From NCBI RefSeq assembly GCF_009755275.1, contig NZ_WQLA01000002.1:434001-498000 (forward strand): DNA of 64,000 nt, given 5' to 3'. The first letter of the stretch is position 1, and each line of letters begins with the position of its first letter. Under the pieces are notes generated by a model that was not told where the DNA came from, searched no databases, and saw only the letters and a program-made list of their open reading frames with translations. The stretch comes from Mucilaginibacter aquatilis (GTDB taxonomy: Bacteria; Bacteroidota; Bacteroidia; Sphingobacteriales; Sphingobacteriaceae). The position numbers were made by a program, and so were the translations under genes. Of this stretch, positions 44,668-53,329 are shown one piece after another.

Positions 44668-45450
44668 TTACTTTAAACTCTGTATAAAATAAACAATTGG
44701 CATGGCTGCAAAACCAAGTGGTATAATTACTGCAAATAACCATGTACCAATGAATTGAATTATTGGCAGGTATTTACGGTGTACCCAACCCAATGTACGG
44801 AAGGCACTTTGAAAACCATGCAGTAAGTGGTATGATAAAGCAATCATAGCTATAACGTAGATAATTACGTATACCGGCATGCTAAAGCTTTCAGCTACCT
44901 TGGTATGCAAATCTTTTACCTTAACAATTTCAACATCACCGTCAAAAGTTTGTGAATGTTCAAAGTCCTCTTTTTGAGGAGTAAAATCATTAACTGTACG
45001 CTCGCCTGTTGATAGGTTGGTGCGGTACTCTTTAAAGCCAACTGAATGTGTGTACTTGTATTTGTACCAAAAATCGCCCATGTGAATAACAATGAACAAG
45101 AACAGAATGCTACCCAGCAAACCCATGTTTTTTGATGACCATGATGCCGGTGCCTTAGGCGTAACTGCATAACCTACAGGGCGGGCCTGGCGGTTTTTAA
45201 TGGTAAGCAATAAGGCGTAAATTGCGTGTATAATAATGGTAGCATATAGTAACCATGCAATTACTTCAATAGGCGGAAAATGCGTAAGGAAGTTTGCATA
45301 CATGTTAAAGCTGTAACCATTATCGTTACTAAACAATAGAAGATTGCCGCCCAAATGGACAATCAAGAAAAGACTCAGAAACAAGCCTGTCAAAGCCATG
45401 ATCAGCTTTTTCCCCAGTGAAGAGTTAAAGGTCTGTTTTAATTCACTCAT
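44668..45450 (-). CDS. sdhC: succinate dehydrogenase cytochrome b subunit
   Basis: The 260-residue membrane anchor has five hydrophobic segments, as in the class B two-haem subunits. Candidate haem ligands are His32 ('FLIVHLGGNLLLF') and histidines in 'ATIIIHAIYALLLT', 'LFIVIHMGDFWY' and 'ALSYHLLHGFQSAF'. It anchors SdhAB and passes electrons to menaquinone. It is the first gene of sdhCAB; a -7-like element (45472-45479) lies upstream. Confidence 0.94.
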   Translation of the reverse strand: MSELKQTFNSSLGKKLIMALTGLFLSLFLIVHLGGNLLLFSNDNGYSFNMYANFLTHFPPIEVIAWLLYATIIIHAIYALLLTIKNRQARPVGYAVTPKAPASWSSKNMGLLGSILFLFIVIHMGDFWYKYKYTHSVGFKEYRTNLSTGERTVNDFTPQKEDFEHSQTFDGDVEIVKVKDLHTKVAESFSMPVYVIIYVIAMIALSYHLLHGFQSAFRTLGWVHRKYLPIIQFIGTWLFAVIIPLGFAAMPIVYFIQSLK

Positions 45451-45471
45451 TATGTCAGAATTTTAATCAAG

Positions 45472-45479
45472 CAAAAATA
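45472..45479 (-). promoter_or_regulatory. -7 element before sdhC
   Basis: On the minus strand the sequence reads TATTTTTG, matching TAnnTTTG, 21 bases before the ATG. A -33 element at standard spacing was not found. Confidence 0.4.
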
Positions 45480-45616
45480 TTTAATATAACCCAAATCATA
45501 CAGATTGATTTACGTTATTGTCAGGTTATTGTCTATTTAGAAACATTCTAAAAATTAAAATGCCGCTTTACTATCAAAATTTTAAAATCATATATTCGCA
45601 CTCACAGCATTTACTC

Positions 45617-46681
45617 ATGAAAAAATACCTATACCTTTTTGCTGTTGCCATTTTAACCGGCAGCTGTACTAAATTACCCCATATTACTGTTAACGGCCGT
45701 GTTGAAGGGTTAAAAGATGGCGTTATTAATATTGTTGATATAAGTGGTAATAGTATTGCCGGCCAAAATATTACGGATGGCGCGGTAAAAATTGATACAG
45801 TATTTGAAAATCCTGGTTATGGTGTATTCGTTATTAATAAAAATGGTGACAAACCACAGGAGGCGGATGTATACCTTGAAGCCGGCGAGTACACTGTAAA
45901 TGCTGATGCCGGACATTTGGAGCGTTATCCTGCAATAAAATCTTCATCTGCCCTTCAAAATGAACTTACAGCATTTTATACCACTCAAGACGAGGTTTTT
46001 TTAAAGGCACAGGGAAAAGTAGCCAGCCAGGTAAAGCAAGGCGATGCCGATATTGATGGCTTAAAGTTAAAGGCCTTTAAGCAGTTTATTGACAAAAACC
46101 CTAATAGCAATGCTGCAGCACATTTAATGCTCAAAATGAATTACGAGCGCGATGTGGAAGGGTACTATGCTATATTTCAAAAACTTAATGCCGGAGTTAA
46201 GGCAACAGAAGAGGGCTTGTTTTTACAAAAAAAATTATCGGGCATGATGAAGCTGCTGCCGGGAAAAGATGCTCCTTTAGTTGCAGGTACTACTCCTGAT
46301 GGAAAAAAGTTTGACAAAAGTGCACTCGATAAAAAGGTATATGTGCTTGATTTTTGGAAAGCAGGTAACCAAGTGAGCCGCCTTAATCATCAGGATATGT
46401 TAAGTGGCATGGTTAAATCCTTAAATCCGTTGAAAGTTGGCTTTATAAGCATTTCATTAGATAACAAAAAGGAGTGGTGGACCAAAGCCATAGCCGACGA
46501 CAAGTTGAACTGGACCCAGTATTCAGATTTAAAAGGTGATGAATCTGACAATGCCGAGGCTTGGGCAATTACCCGTATACCCACTTACTACATTTTAAAC
46601 GGCAAATGGCAGGTTATAGAACGTGACGTTACATATGACCGAATTGAATTTGTGGTTAATGATTATTTAGCACATCACTAA
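45617..46681 (+). CDS. thioredoxin-fold lipoprotein without the CxxC site (DUF4369 N-terminus)
   Basis: The ATG at 45617 gives 354 residues with a lipoprotein signal (MKKYLYLFAVAILTGSC). The N-terminal half resembles DUF4369 ('VNGRVEGLKDGVINIVDISGN'). The C-terminal half is a TlpA/peroxiredoxin-like domain ('LLPGKDAPLVAGTTPDGKKFDKSALDKKVYVLDFWKAGNQVSRLNHQ', given here only to show order: PGKDAP, VYVLDFWKAG, RIPTYYILNG). Where active proteins have WCxxC this one has KAGNQVSR, so it cannot do thiol exchange. A scaffold or binding role is likely. Earlier in-frame ATGs would bury the lipobox. Confidence 0.85.
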   Translation: MKKYLYLFAVAILTGSCTKLPHITVNGRVEGLKDGVINIVDISGNSIAGQNITDGAVKIDTVFENPGYGVFVINKNGDKPQEADVYLEAGEYTVNADAGHLERYPAIKSSSALQNELTAFYTTQDEVFLKAQGKVASQVKQGDADIDGLKLKAFKQFIDKNPNSNAAAHLMLKMNYERDVEGYYAIFQKLNAGVKATEEGLFLQKKLSGMMKLLPGKDAPLVAGTTPDGKKFDKSALDKKVYVLDFWKAGNQVSRLNHQDMLSGMVKSLNPLKVGFISISLDNKKEWWTKAIADDKLNWTQYSDLKGDESDNAEAWAITRIPTYYILNGKWQVIERDVTYDRIEFVVNDYLAHH

Positions 46682-47337
46682 ACAGCAATTACCTTTTCTT
46701 TAAGTACACCAAAAACTTTGTCGCCATTACGGTGCCTTAGGGCTACCTTCCCGGTAAACTTACCAAATGAGGGCAGTATGGCCTGGTTTTGACCAAAACT
46801 GAAGCAGGGTAGGGTAACAGATTGTCCGCCACGGCCTGATAGTTTAACCCCGGGGTGAATATGGCCGCAAAATACGTAATGTGTACCGTCGGCAATGCAG
46901 TCTTCATCTTTAGGGTGGTGTTGCATTAAAAAAGGCCCCTCGGTAAGCTGATGGTGGGTTGATACGTTTAAATCGTGATAATGCTGTTCTTTAATAATAT
47001 CATGATTGCCAATAACCAGCTGCATAACTATATGCTGATGATCTTGGCGCCATTTTGCAAAATCGTGCCAATCGGCGTTCATTTCGCTATGAAAAAGATC
47101 TCCCAAAAACCAGATTTTTTGAGGTTGATGCTGCTTTATTAATCTGGTAAGGCAATCAAGATCATCAAGACCCACCTGGCGGGGTACCGCTATGCCGGCT
47201 TTGCGAAAATGACCGGCCTTGCCTAAATGAACATCGGCTACAATCAGTGTTTTTTGTTGCAGCCAGTAAATTGCACGCTCGGGCAGCAACAGCAAGTCTT
47301 GGTCAAGTAAATTAAAGTTCAATCCTTCACTCATCAT
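46678..47337 (-). CDS. pdeM: ligase-associated metallophosphoesterase PdeM
   Basis: The 219-residue protein is a small metallophosphoesterase: 'IVADVHLGKAGHFRKAGIAVP', 'WFLGDLFHSEMN', 'VIGNHD' and 'YVFCGHIHPGVKL' give the metal ligands in order. The 'HLGKAxxFRxxGIxxP' pattern is the mark of the PdeM group, usually encoded with an ATP-dependent DNA ligase and a helicase for DNA repair. Those partners are not here. Its stop codon overlaps that of the converging thioredoxin-fold gene by the shared CTAA (46678-46681). Confidence 0.9.
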   Translation of the reverse strand: MMSEGLNFNLLDQDLLLLPERAIYWLQQKTLIVADVHLGKAGHFRKAGIAVPRQVGLDDLDCLTRLIKQHQPQKIWFLGDLFHSEMNADWHDFAKWRQDHQHIVMQLVIGNHDIIKEQHYHDLNVSTHHQLTEGPFLMQHHPKDEDCIADGTHYVFCGHIHPGVKLSGRGGQSVTLPCFSFGQNQAILPSFGKFTGKVALRHRNGDKVFGVLKEKVIAV

Positions 47338-47506
47338 TTCGGCGGCAAATATAATTTATTTGCTAATAATGTTAGTGTTTTGATAGCGTTAAAAATATGA
47401 TAAATACTTTTAGCGCTATTGCAAAGCATGGTATAACACAATATCCATAAGAGCTTGTTTTAAACCAAACGCTTTAATAAATGTCAGTATTGTAAATTTA
47501 AATTTA

Positions 47507-48064
47507 TTGATGATGCAGCGATGTGTGAAAGTGGTTTTAATGTTAGTTATGTTGTGCGGCTCGTTTACAATTAAAGCCCAAAGTTACCGCCAACTCACCC
47601 CCGAAGATTTTACAGGACAGGTACCGGCCGGAAGTGGTTTTTATGTAGCGCATACCAGTTGCAATGTGAGTATGCGGTATAATGTTCAAAATTACCGTAG
47701 TAACTATCGCTTAACTTTTTTCATTCCGCTTAATTTCAATCCTGAAAGGTCATGGATAAATCGTAAAATGATAACTAATGATGATATGATGAAAGAAGTT
47801 ATTCATCATGAGCAAGGACATTATGTTATTGCGTTTTTAATGCAGCAGGAACTTATACGCGAGCTTAACGCTTTTCATTACACCGGCGATTATCAGCGCC
47901 AGGCCAATAACATTTTCAACCGCATTGATGATAAGTACCGCCGCATGAATGCTGATTACGACCGTGAAACTATGCACATGCAAGATAGAAAGCAACAGGC
48001 CGCGTGGACCAATTTCTTAAACAGGCAGCTTACCGAATCAAACAGCCTGGTTATGGGGCGGTAA
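47507..48064 (+). CDS. secreted HExxH protein (DUF922-like)
   Basis: The 185-residue protein has a signal peptide (ends 'TIKAQ'), then a beta region ('YNVQNYRSNYRLTFFIPL') and a zinc-protease motif in 'EVIHHEQGHYVIAFLMQQE' (HEQGH matches HExxH). The C-terminal half is helical and charged. DUF922 proteins, predicted Zn-dependent proteases, look like this; a third zinc ligand was not located. It may act on envelope proteins, but activity is unproven. Confidence 0.75.
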   Translation: MMMQRCVKVVLMLVMLCGSFTIKAQSYRQLTPEDFTGQVPAGSGFYVAHTSCNVSMRYNVQNYRSNYRLTFFIPLNFNPERSWINRKMITNDDMMKEVIHHEQGHYVIAFLMQQELIRELNAFHYTGDYQRQANNIFNRIDDKYRRMNADYDRETMHMQDRKQQAAWTNFLNRQLTESNSLVMGR

Positions 48065-48072
48065 TTATAATC

Positions 48073-48756
48073 TTATTCTTTACCCGCCACGCAAATAACA
48101 AATTCTCCTTTGACCGGGTGGGTTTCGTAATATGCTTTTACCTCGGCAACCGTACCACGTACGGTTTCTTCAAACACTTTGGTTAACTCGCGCGATACAG
48201 ATATCAGGCGATCTTCTCCCCAATATGTAGCCATTTCGTCCAATGTTTTTAATAGGCGATGCGGAGATTCGTATAGTATAATTGTACGCTCTTCTTCGGC
48301 TAGAAGCTTGTAGCGGGTTTGGCGGCCTTTTTTTAAAGGCAAAAATCCTTCAAAACAAAACTTATCTGTAGGGAAACCTGAGTTTACCAGCGCAGGTACA
48401 AATGCTGTAGCCCCTGGTAGGCACTCTACTGGTAAGTTAAATTTTAATGCCTCACGCACCAGGTAAAAACCAGGATCGGATATGGCAGGCGTGCCTGCAT
48501 CTGATATTAGGGCAATGTTTTTCCCTTCCAGTAAAAACTTAACAATCTCACTGCTCGACTGATGCTCGTTGTGCTGATGGTGCGCAAATACACGTTTTTC
48601 GATGCCAAAGTGCTTCAGCATAGGGGCCGACGTACGGGTATCTTCGGCCAATATCAAATCGGCCTCTTTTAGTACGCGCACAGCACGGTAGGTCATATCT
48701 TCGAGGTTACCAATGGGAGTAGGTACTAAAAATAGTTTGCCGGTAGTGTTGTTCAT
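48073..48756 (-). CDS. rsmI: 16S rRNA (cytidine-1402 2'-O)-methyltransferase
   Basis: RsmI methylates the ribose of C1402 in the ribosomal decoding centre. The 227-residue protein has the tetrapyrrole-methylase fold with 'LFLVPTPIGNLEDMTYRAVRVLKEADLILAEDTR' at the N-terminus, split here as PTPIGNLEDMT and ILAEDTRTS, and 'LISDAGTPAISDPGFYLVREA', 'ALVNSGFPTDKFCFEGFLP' and 'ILYESPHRLLKTL'. It is divergent from serS, with a word-repeat spacer between them. Confidence 0.95.
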   Translation of the reverse strand: MNNTTGKLFLVPTPIGNLEDMTYRAVRVLKEADLILAEDTRTSAPMLKHFGIEKRVFAHHQHNEHQSSSEIVKFLLEGKNIALISDAGTPAISDPGFYLVREALKFNLPVECLPGATAFVPALVNSGFPTDKFCFEGFLPLKKGRQTRYKLLAEEERTIILYESPHRLLKTLDEMATYWGEDRLISVSRELTKVFEETVRGTVAEVKAYYETHPVKGEFVICVAGKE

Positions 48757-48770
48757 AGTTTATAATTAAC

Positions 48771-48869
48771 GGTTCATGGTAGCTGCAATAAATGTAGGTG
48801 ATACATGCTCCCGGATATACTCTTTCCAAGAACTATGAACCATCAACCATGAACTACTAACAATGAACC
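48771..48869. repeat. word-repeat palindromic spacer between rsmI and serS
   Basis: GTTCATGGT (48772-48780) pairs with ACCATGAAC (48846-48854). The right part (48837-48869) is a tandem of words such as GAACCATCA, ACCATGAAC, TACTAAC and AATGAACC. It ends just before the serS -7 element. Confidence 0.7.
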
Positions 48870-48878
48870 ACAAAATCC

Positions 48879-48886
48879 TATCTTTG
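48879..48886 (+). promoter_or_regulatory. -7 element of serS
   Basis: TATCTTTG matches TAnnTTTG exactly, 19 bases before the ATG. The repeat spacer takes the place where a -33 element would be. Confidence 0.5.
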
Positions 48887-48905
48887 CCGTTCAGAAATTA
48901 AAATA

Positions 48906-50177
48906 ATGCTGCAAGTTAGTTATATCCGCGATAACAAGGAACAGGTTTTGGCTCGTTTGGCTGTGAAAAACTTTAAACAAACCGAGCTGGTTGACGAAAT
49001 TTTGGCGCTTGATGATAATCGCAAGCAAACCCAAAACCGTTTAGACAGTACATCGGCCGAGGCCAATGCTGCTGCCAAACGTATTGGCGAGCTGATGCGC
49101 ACCGGCCAAAAGGAAGAAGCTGAAAAGGTAAAATCGCAAACCGGAACCTGGAAAGAGGATATTAAACGTTTTGGTGAAGAACTAACCAACATTGAGCAGG
49201 AATTGCATCAAAAACTTGTGCAGCTGCCTAACCTGCCGCACAGCAGCGTACCCGTTGGTATAACGCCCGAAGAAAATGAAGTAGTGCTGGAGCATGGCGA
49301 AAAACCAACGCTGCCCGAAAATGCCTTACCTCATTGGGAGCTTGCTGCGAAGTACAATTTGATTGATTTTGAATTAGGCGTTAAAATTACAGGTGCAGGT
49401 TTCCCTGTATATAAAGGTAAAGGTGCCAAGCTGCAACGTGCATTAATCAGTTTCTTTTTAGATGAGGCCGAAAAGGCAGGTTACAGCGAAGTTATGCTGC
49501 CATTGCTGGTTAATGAAGCTTCGGGCTTTGGTACCGGTCAGTTACCCGACAAAGAAGGGCAAATGTACTTTGTTGGCCAGGATAACTTGTACCTGATACC
49601 TACCGCTGAGGTGCCGGTTACTAACCTGTACCGTGATGTAATTTTAAAAGCAGACGAATTACCGGTAAAAAACACCGGCTATACACCTTGTTTCCGCAGG
49701 GAGGCGGGTTCATATGGTGCACATGTGCGTGGTTTAAACCGCTTACACCAGTTTGATAAGGTAGAGATAGTTCAGGTTGTTCATCCTGATACGTCATACA
49801 GTGTACTTGAGGAAATGAGCAGCCATGTACAAGGCTTGTTGCAAAAGCTTGGCCTGCCATACCGGGTTTTACGTTTATGCGGCGGCGACATGAGCTTTAC
49901 AGCCTCGTTAACTTATGATATGGAAACCTGGAGTGCTGCACAACAGCGTTGGTTAGAGGTATCATCAGTATCAAACTTTGAAACGTACCAGGCCAACCGC
50001 CTTAAGCTGCGTTTCCGTAATGCAGAGGGCAAAACGCAACTGGCGCATACTTTAAACGGTAGCGCATTAGCTTTACCGCGCATTGTGGCTACGCTATTGG
50101 AAAATAACCAAACCGAAAACGGTATTAAAATACCTGAGGTGCTTGTGCCTTATACCCGTTTTGAGTACATTGATTAA
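48906..50177 (+). CDS. serS: seryl-tRNA synthetase
   Basis: SerS charges tRNA-Ser. The 423-residue protein has the N-terminal coiled-coil arm (about residues 30-105, 'LDDNRKQTQNRLDSTSAEANAAAKRI' region) and the class II catalytic core with 'LIPTAEVPVTNLYRD', 'CFRREAGSYGAHVRGLNRLHQFDKVEIV', 'ETWSAAQQRWLEVSSVSNFETYQANRL' and motif 3 'NGSALALPRIVATLLENNQ'. All family motifs are present and length is normal. It is cytoplasmic. Confidence 0.97.
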   Translation: MLQVSYIRDNKEQVLARLAVKNFKQTELVDEILALDDNRKQTQNRLDSTSAEANAAAKRIGELMRTGQKEEAEKVKSQTGTWKEDIKRFGEELTNIEQELHQKLVQLPNLPHSSVPVGITPEENEVVLEHGEKPTLPENALPHWELAAKYNLIDFELGVKITGAGFPVYKGKGAKLQRALISFFLDEAEKAGYSEVMLPLLVNEASGFGTGQLPDKEGQMYFVGQDNLYLIPTAEVPVTNLYRDVILKADELPVKNTGYTPCFRREAGSYGAHVRGLNRLHQFDKVEIVQVVHPDTSYSVLEEMSSHVQGLLQKLGLPYRVLRLCGGDMSFTASLTYDMETWSAAQQRWLEVSSVSNFETYQANRLKLRFRNAEGKTQLAHTLNGSALALPRIVATLLENNQTENGIKIPEVLVPYTRFEYID

Positions 50178-50207
50178 ATTTCAGAAGTCGGATTTCTCAT
50201 TCCGGAT
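50178..50207. repeat. short spacer resembling the 29-nt repeat family
   Basis: 'tcagaagtcggatttctcattccggattta' resembles the reverse complement of the word before araD and the ABC exporter (shared TCAGA, TCGGAT and ATTTCGGATT-type cores). The match is looser than between those two. Confidence 0.4.
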
Positions 50208-50540
50208 TTAATCCGCCTCTTCAAGATAAGGCTTTAGCGCGTTAGTTAAATACGCAATTAATTCGGGGTCGTTGTACTGGTAATTGTCTTCAATATCCAG
50301 TACAACGACCTCTTTTTCAATTATAACCTCTCTAAAACGTTGTTGTAATAGTTGCTTGTGTTTACGCTCCATTACAAAAACTACATCGGCCCAAGCCAGT
50401 AATTTAGCACTAACCTTTATACGGGCCTTCTCACTCGTACCAGCCGAACGTGCCTCATAAACCTGGTGATTTTTAAACAAATGCTCAGCCGTGGGGCTGC
50501 GCCATTGGTTTTTACTGCAGATAAAAAGTAGGTTGGGCAA
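50208..50540 (-). CDS. small protein-tyrosine phosphatase-like protein
   Basis: The 110-residue protein begins 'MPNLLFICSKNQWRSPTAEHLFKNH', where C-S-K-N-Q-W-R-S is the P-loop CX5R(S/T) of low-molecular-weight phosphatases. It is shorter than typical LMW-PTPs (about 150 residues) and belongs to a compact group that often carries 'CSxNxxRSPT'. 'YNDPELIAYL' may hold the general acid aspartate. Substrate is unknown. Confidence 0.85.
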   Translation of the reverse strand: MPNLLFICSKNQWRSPTAEHLFKNHQVYEARSAGTSEKARIKVSAKLLAWADVVFVMERKHKQLLQQRFREVIIEKEVVVLDIEDNYQYNDPELIAYLTNALKPYLEEAD

Positions 50541-50552
50541 TTAGTTAAGTGA

Positions 50553-51212
50553 TTACTGTTCTCGCCATATGCGGAAAGCGGTGATGATTAGTATAAACAT
50601 AATGCCCACGATAAATATGATGCGTCCGTGCTGTCTGTCGCGTTCTACGTAACGGAATACGTACTCCCCGTTTGGTAGTATATTTTTATGGCTCATTAAG
50701 TGCCAACCAATAAATACGCTTATAATACCGCCAAGCGGCGCTAAAAGGTAACCTACAATTATCCAGTTGGTTTGGGACGGAGCAGGCATCCTTAGTTCTG
50801 CTAAATGTTTCTGTTTCAGCGTTTTTATGGTTTCAGCATCAGCAGGAGCCCCCCTTTCTTTTAAAAGTCGTCCGGCTAAAATAACGTCAGTAAAACTCCA
50901 CTCATCAGGTTTTATAAGAATATCCGTTAATTCCTCGTCTGTAAATTTGTGCAAATAATGATCTTCCTCTATTTGATCTAGTGTTGCTTCCTCGTGAGCC
51001 ATAACGAGTTGGTTCACAAGTTCAAAATCAACGGGCGCTATTTTTACTACATATTCAGTGGAGGTTTCGCTAACGGCGCCGAATGAAGGATCGAAGCTCA
51101 GTTTATTTTCTTCGGATTGGTAAGTAACGCTATTTGCAATTAATAAGGCTATCAGATTTTCGGCAAGCGCTGGGTCATCAAATTTTCTGTATTGAATAAA
51201 TGTACTTTGCAT
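50553..51212 (-). CDS. two-span membrane protein of unknown function
   Basis: The 219-residue protein has a cytoplasmic N-terminal domain of about 145 residues ('FDDPALAENLIALLIANSVTYQSEE', 'DILIKPDEWSFTDVILAGRLLKERG') that resembles the phosphoribosyl-like or DUF2007-type beta-alpha fold seen in small Bacteroidota proteins, then two membrane helices near the end (about 148-170 and 195-214). I do not name a family. It is 12 bases from the phosphatase gene and may share its transcript. Confidence 0.7.
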   Translation of the reverse strand: MQSTFIQYRKFDDPALAENLIALLIANSVTYQSEENKLSFDPSFGAVSETSTEYVVKIAPVDFELVNQLVMAHEEATLDQIEEDHYLHKFTDEELTDILIKPDEWSFTDVILAGRLLKERGAPADAETIKTLKQKHLAELRMPAPSQTNWIIVGYLLAPLGGIISVFIGWHLMSHKNILPNGEYVFRYVERDRQHGRIIFIVGIMFILIITAFRIWREQ

Positions 51213-51227
51213 AGTTTAGGTGTAGGC

Positions 51228-52526
51228 TTACTTCCCAGCCATATAGTCCAACGTTAAATTACATAGCGCTTTTACACCCAACGTCAATCCGCTTTCATCT
51301 ACGTAAAAATCGGGTGTATGGTGGGCTGCTGTTTTAAGCGGATCCTGTCCTTTGGGCATGCCTCCCAAAAAAATGAACAAGCCAGGTATCTTTTCCTGGA
51401 AAAAGCTAAAATCTTCGGCACCGGTTACAGCGGGGCGTAAAAGTACGTTGGCGGCGCCGGCAGTAGCTTGCAAAGTAGGGAGCATTTTTTCAGTAAGCTT
51501 AGGATCGTTATAAGTTACAGGGTAGCGTACACTCAGCGGTATTTTTACTTCGGCCGTGGCTCCGGCTGCTTCGGCAGTTTTAGTGGCTATAGTTTTTACG
51601 CGTTCAATAAGCGTTTTTTCGTCTTCGGTACTTAACGCCCTTAAAGTGCCCAGCATGGTTACCTGCTCAGGGATAATGTTGGAGCGGTTGCCGCCTTGGA
51701 TAGAGCCAATAGTTACTACAGCGGCGTTTTCGGTTACATTAATGTTGCGGCTTACAATGGTTTGCAAGCTGTTTATAATTTGTGCCGACACCACAATAGG
51801 GTCAACACTGCTCCATGGGTAAGCGCCATGTGCCTGCCTGCCTTTAACCACAATCTGCATATCATTAACGGCTGCCATTGTTCCACCCGGACGATAAGTG
51901 ATTTTACCCACCTCGGTTTGCGCGTTAATATGTAAACCAAAAATAGCATCAACCTTAGGGTTAGCAAGCACACCCTCTTTAATCATAAGCTCGGCGCCGC
52001 CTTCCTCACCAAATGGAGCACCTTCCTCTGCCGGTTGGAAAATAAATTTTACCGTGCCATGAAGCTCTTTTTTTATACTCGACAGTATTTCGGCCACGCC
52101 CATTAATATGGCTACATGTGTATCATGACCGCAAGCGTGCATAACGCCAACTTCGGCATTGTTATAAGTAGATTTTATTTTTGATGCAAATGGTACTGCC
52201 GTGCGCTCAATAATTGGTAAGCCGTCCATGTCGGCCCTTAAGGCAACTACCGGCCCGGGTTTGCCGCCTTTAAGCAGGCCAACAACGCCGGTTTTGGCTA
52301 CCCCGGTTTTAACTTCAATACCCAAGGCTTTTAAATGGTTGGCAATAATGCCGGCAGTACGGGTTTCATGATTGCCCAGCTCGGGGTTTGCGTGAAAATC
52401 ACGGCGCCACGCAATTACTTTATCTTTGAGTTGCTCGGCCTGTTGTGCAGCTTTTGTTTTAAGTGTGGTTTGCCCAAAGCATATAGTTGTGTTGAGTAAA
52501 ATTGCGATAAAGTAAAGCTTTTTCAT
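51228..52526 (-). CDS. secreted M20 amidohydrolase/peptidase
   Basis: The 432-residue protein has a signal peptide (ends 'TICFGQ'). The M20 metal-binding core is visible: 'HANPELGNHETRTAGII', 'VALRADMDGLPI', 'MHACGHDTHVAILMGVAEIL', 'FQPAEEGAPFGEEGGAELMI' and 'GLHINAQTEVGKI', and near the C-terminus 'AVTGAEDFSFFQEKIPGLFIFLGG'. It would cleave an amide bond, such as an N-acyl amino acid or a peptidoglycan-derived peptide, in the periplasm. Confidence 0.95.
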   Translation of the reverse strand: MKKLYFIAILLNTTICFGQTTLKTKAAQQAEQLKDKVIAWRRDFHANPELGNHETRTAGIIANHLKALGIEVKTGVAKTGVVGLLKGGKPGPVVALRADMDGLPIIERTAVPFASKIKSTYNNAEVGVMHACGHDTHVAILMGVAEILSSIKKELHGTVKFIFQPAEEGAPFGEEGGAELMIKEGVLANPKVDAIFGLHINAQTEVGKITYRPGGTMAAVNDMQIVVKGRQAHGAYPWSSVDPIVVSAQIINSLQTIVSRNINVTENAAVVTIGSIQGGNRSNIIPEQVTMLGTLRALSTEDEKTLIERVKTIATKTAEAAGATAEVKIPLSVRYPVTYNDPKLTEKMLPTLQATAGAANVLLRPAVTGAEDFSFFQEKIPGLFIFLGGMPKGQDPLKTAAHHTPDFYVDESGLTLGVKALCNLTLDYMAGK

Positions 52527-52586
52527 GCTCGTTAATTTAGGCTTAATATACTAAAATGAACTTTAATGTAAGCATTTTAAATAGCA

Positions 52587-52617
52587 AAGGGCTGCACCGT
52601 GGTACCGGGCAGCCCTT
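52587..52617 (-). terminator. hairpin after the Usp-like gene
   Basis: AAGGGCTGC (52587-52595) pairs with GCAGCCCTT (52609-52617). It lies between the Usp-like gene and the M20 gene on the minus strand; the T-tract is weak. Confidence 0.6.
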
Positions 52618-52742
52618 GCATTAAAAAACAAACACTAAACAAAAACTACAGGATATAAACATTGCGTTTAAGCGGCTTGTGCCTTTCCTGCATGCTGCAA
52701 GGCATATTCATTTTAAGTATGGCTAAACACTTAATACTTAAC

Positions 52743-53228
52743 TCATTTCAAATAAAGCTGCTGCTCGGAGTTGTTAAGGGCCGTAACAGGCAGGTTTAAC
52801 TTAGTTTTATAATGTGCGTTAATTACATTAATACCACTGCGGTTTATCAGTAAGGTAGGTTCTATACTGTGTTTAAACAGCAGTTTATAATTATACCCGC
52901 TAAGCAATACGGCGGCGCTTATTTTATTTTCGGTTATGGAAGCTTTAAATGATGCAAGTGTACTGCCGTAAAAAAACTCAATTTTAATACTTGCTAAACC
53001 AGGGATATCCTTTACCAGCAGTTTACAGGCATCATAAAATTCAGGCGGTACAAACTTTCTCTCGGCAGATCGTTTGGCAAGCATTTTAAGCTCGCTTACG
53101 TTGTCGGTAATCTTCATCATGTGAACCAAAACAATGGTTGTTTTTTGTGGGGCAAAGTGTTCTGCTATTCCGGGTACGTACTTTAAGGTACGTAGATCAA
53201 AGTCAGTTGGAATAAGCAGTTTTTGCAT
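52743..53228 (-). CDS. universal-stress-protein-like protein
   Basis: The 161-residue protein opens 'QKLLIPTDFDLRTLKYVPGIAEHF', as in UspA domains, and has a Rossmann-like pattern. The ATP-binding G-x2-G-x9-G(S/T) motif of some Usp proteins is not evident, so it may be a non-ATP-binding member. It is cytoplasmic and next to the two-component genes, which may reflect a shared stress role. Confidence 0.75.
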   Translation of the reverse strand: MQKLLIPTDFDLRTLKYVPGIAEHFAPQKTTIVLVHMMKITDNVSELKMLAKRSAERKFVPPEFYDACKLLVKDIPGLASIKIEFFYGSTLASFKASITENKISAAVLLSGYNYKLLFKHSIEPTLLINRSGINVINAHYKTKLNLPVTALNNSEQQLYLK

Positions 53229-53329
53229 AATGCCTTAATTAAAAGCACAACCCGCATTGGTTACATTACAATGGTAGGCTTATTTGATTAGCAACAACTA
53301 AGAAGGATGTTAAAATTTAATTAGAATAA

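Noticed and set aside
46678..47337. Complete ligase-associated DNA repair cluster
   Set aside because: Only pdeM is present; no DNA ligase, exonuclease or helicase gene lies next to it.
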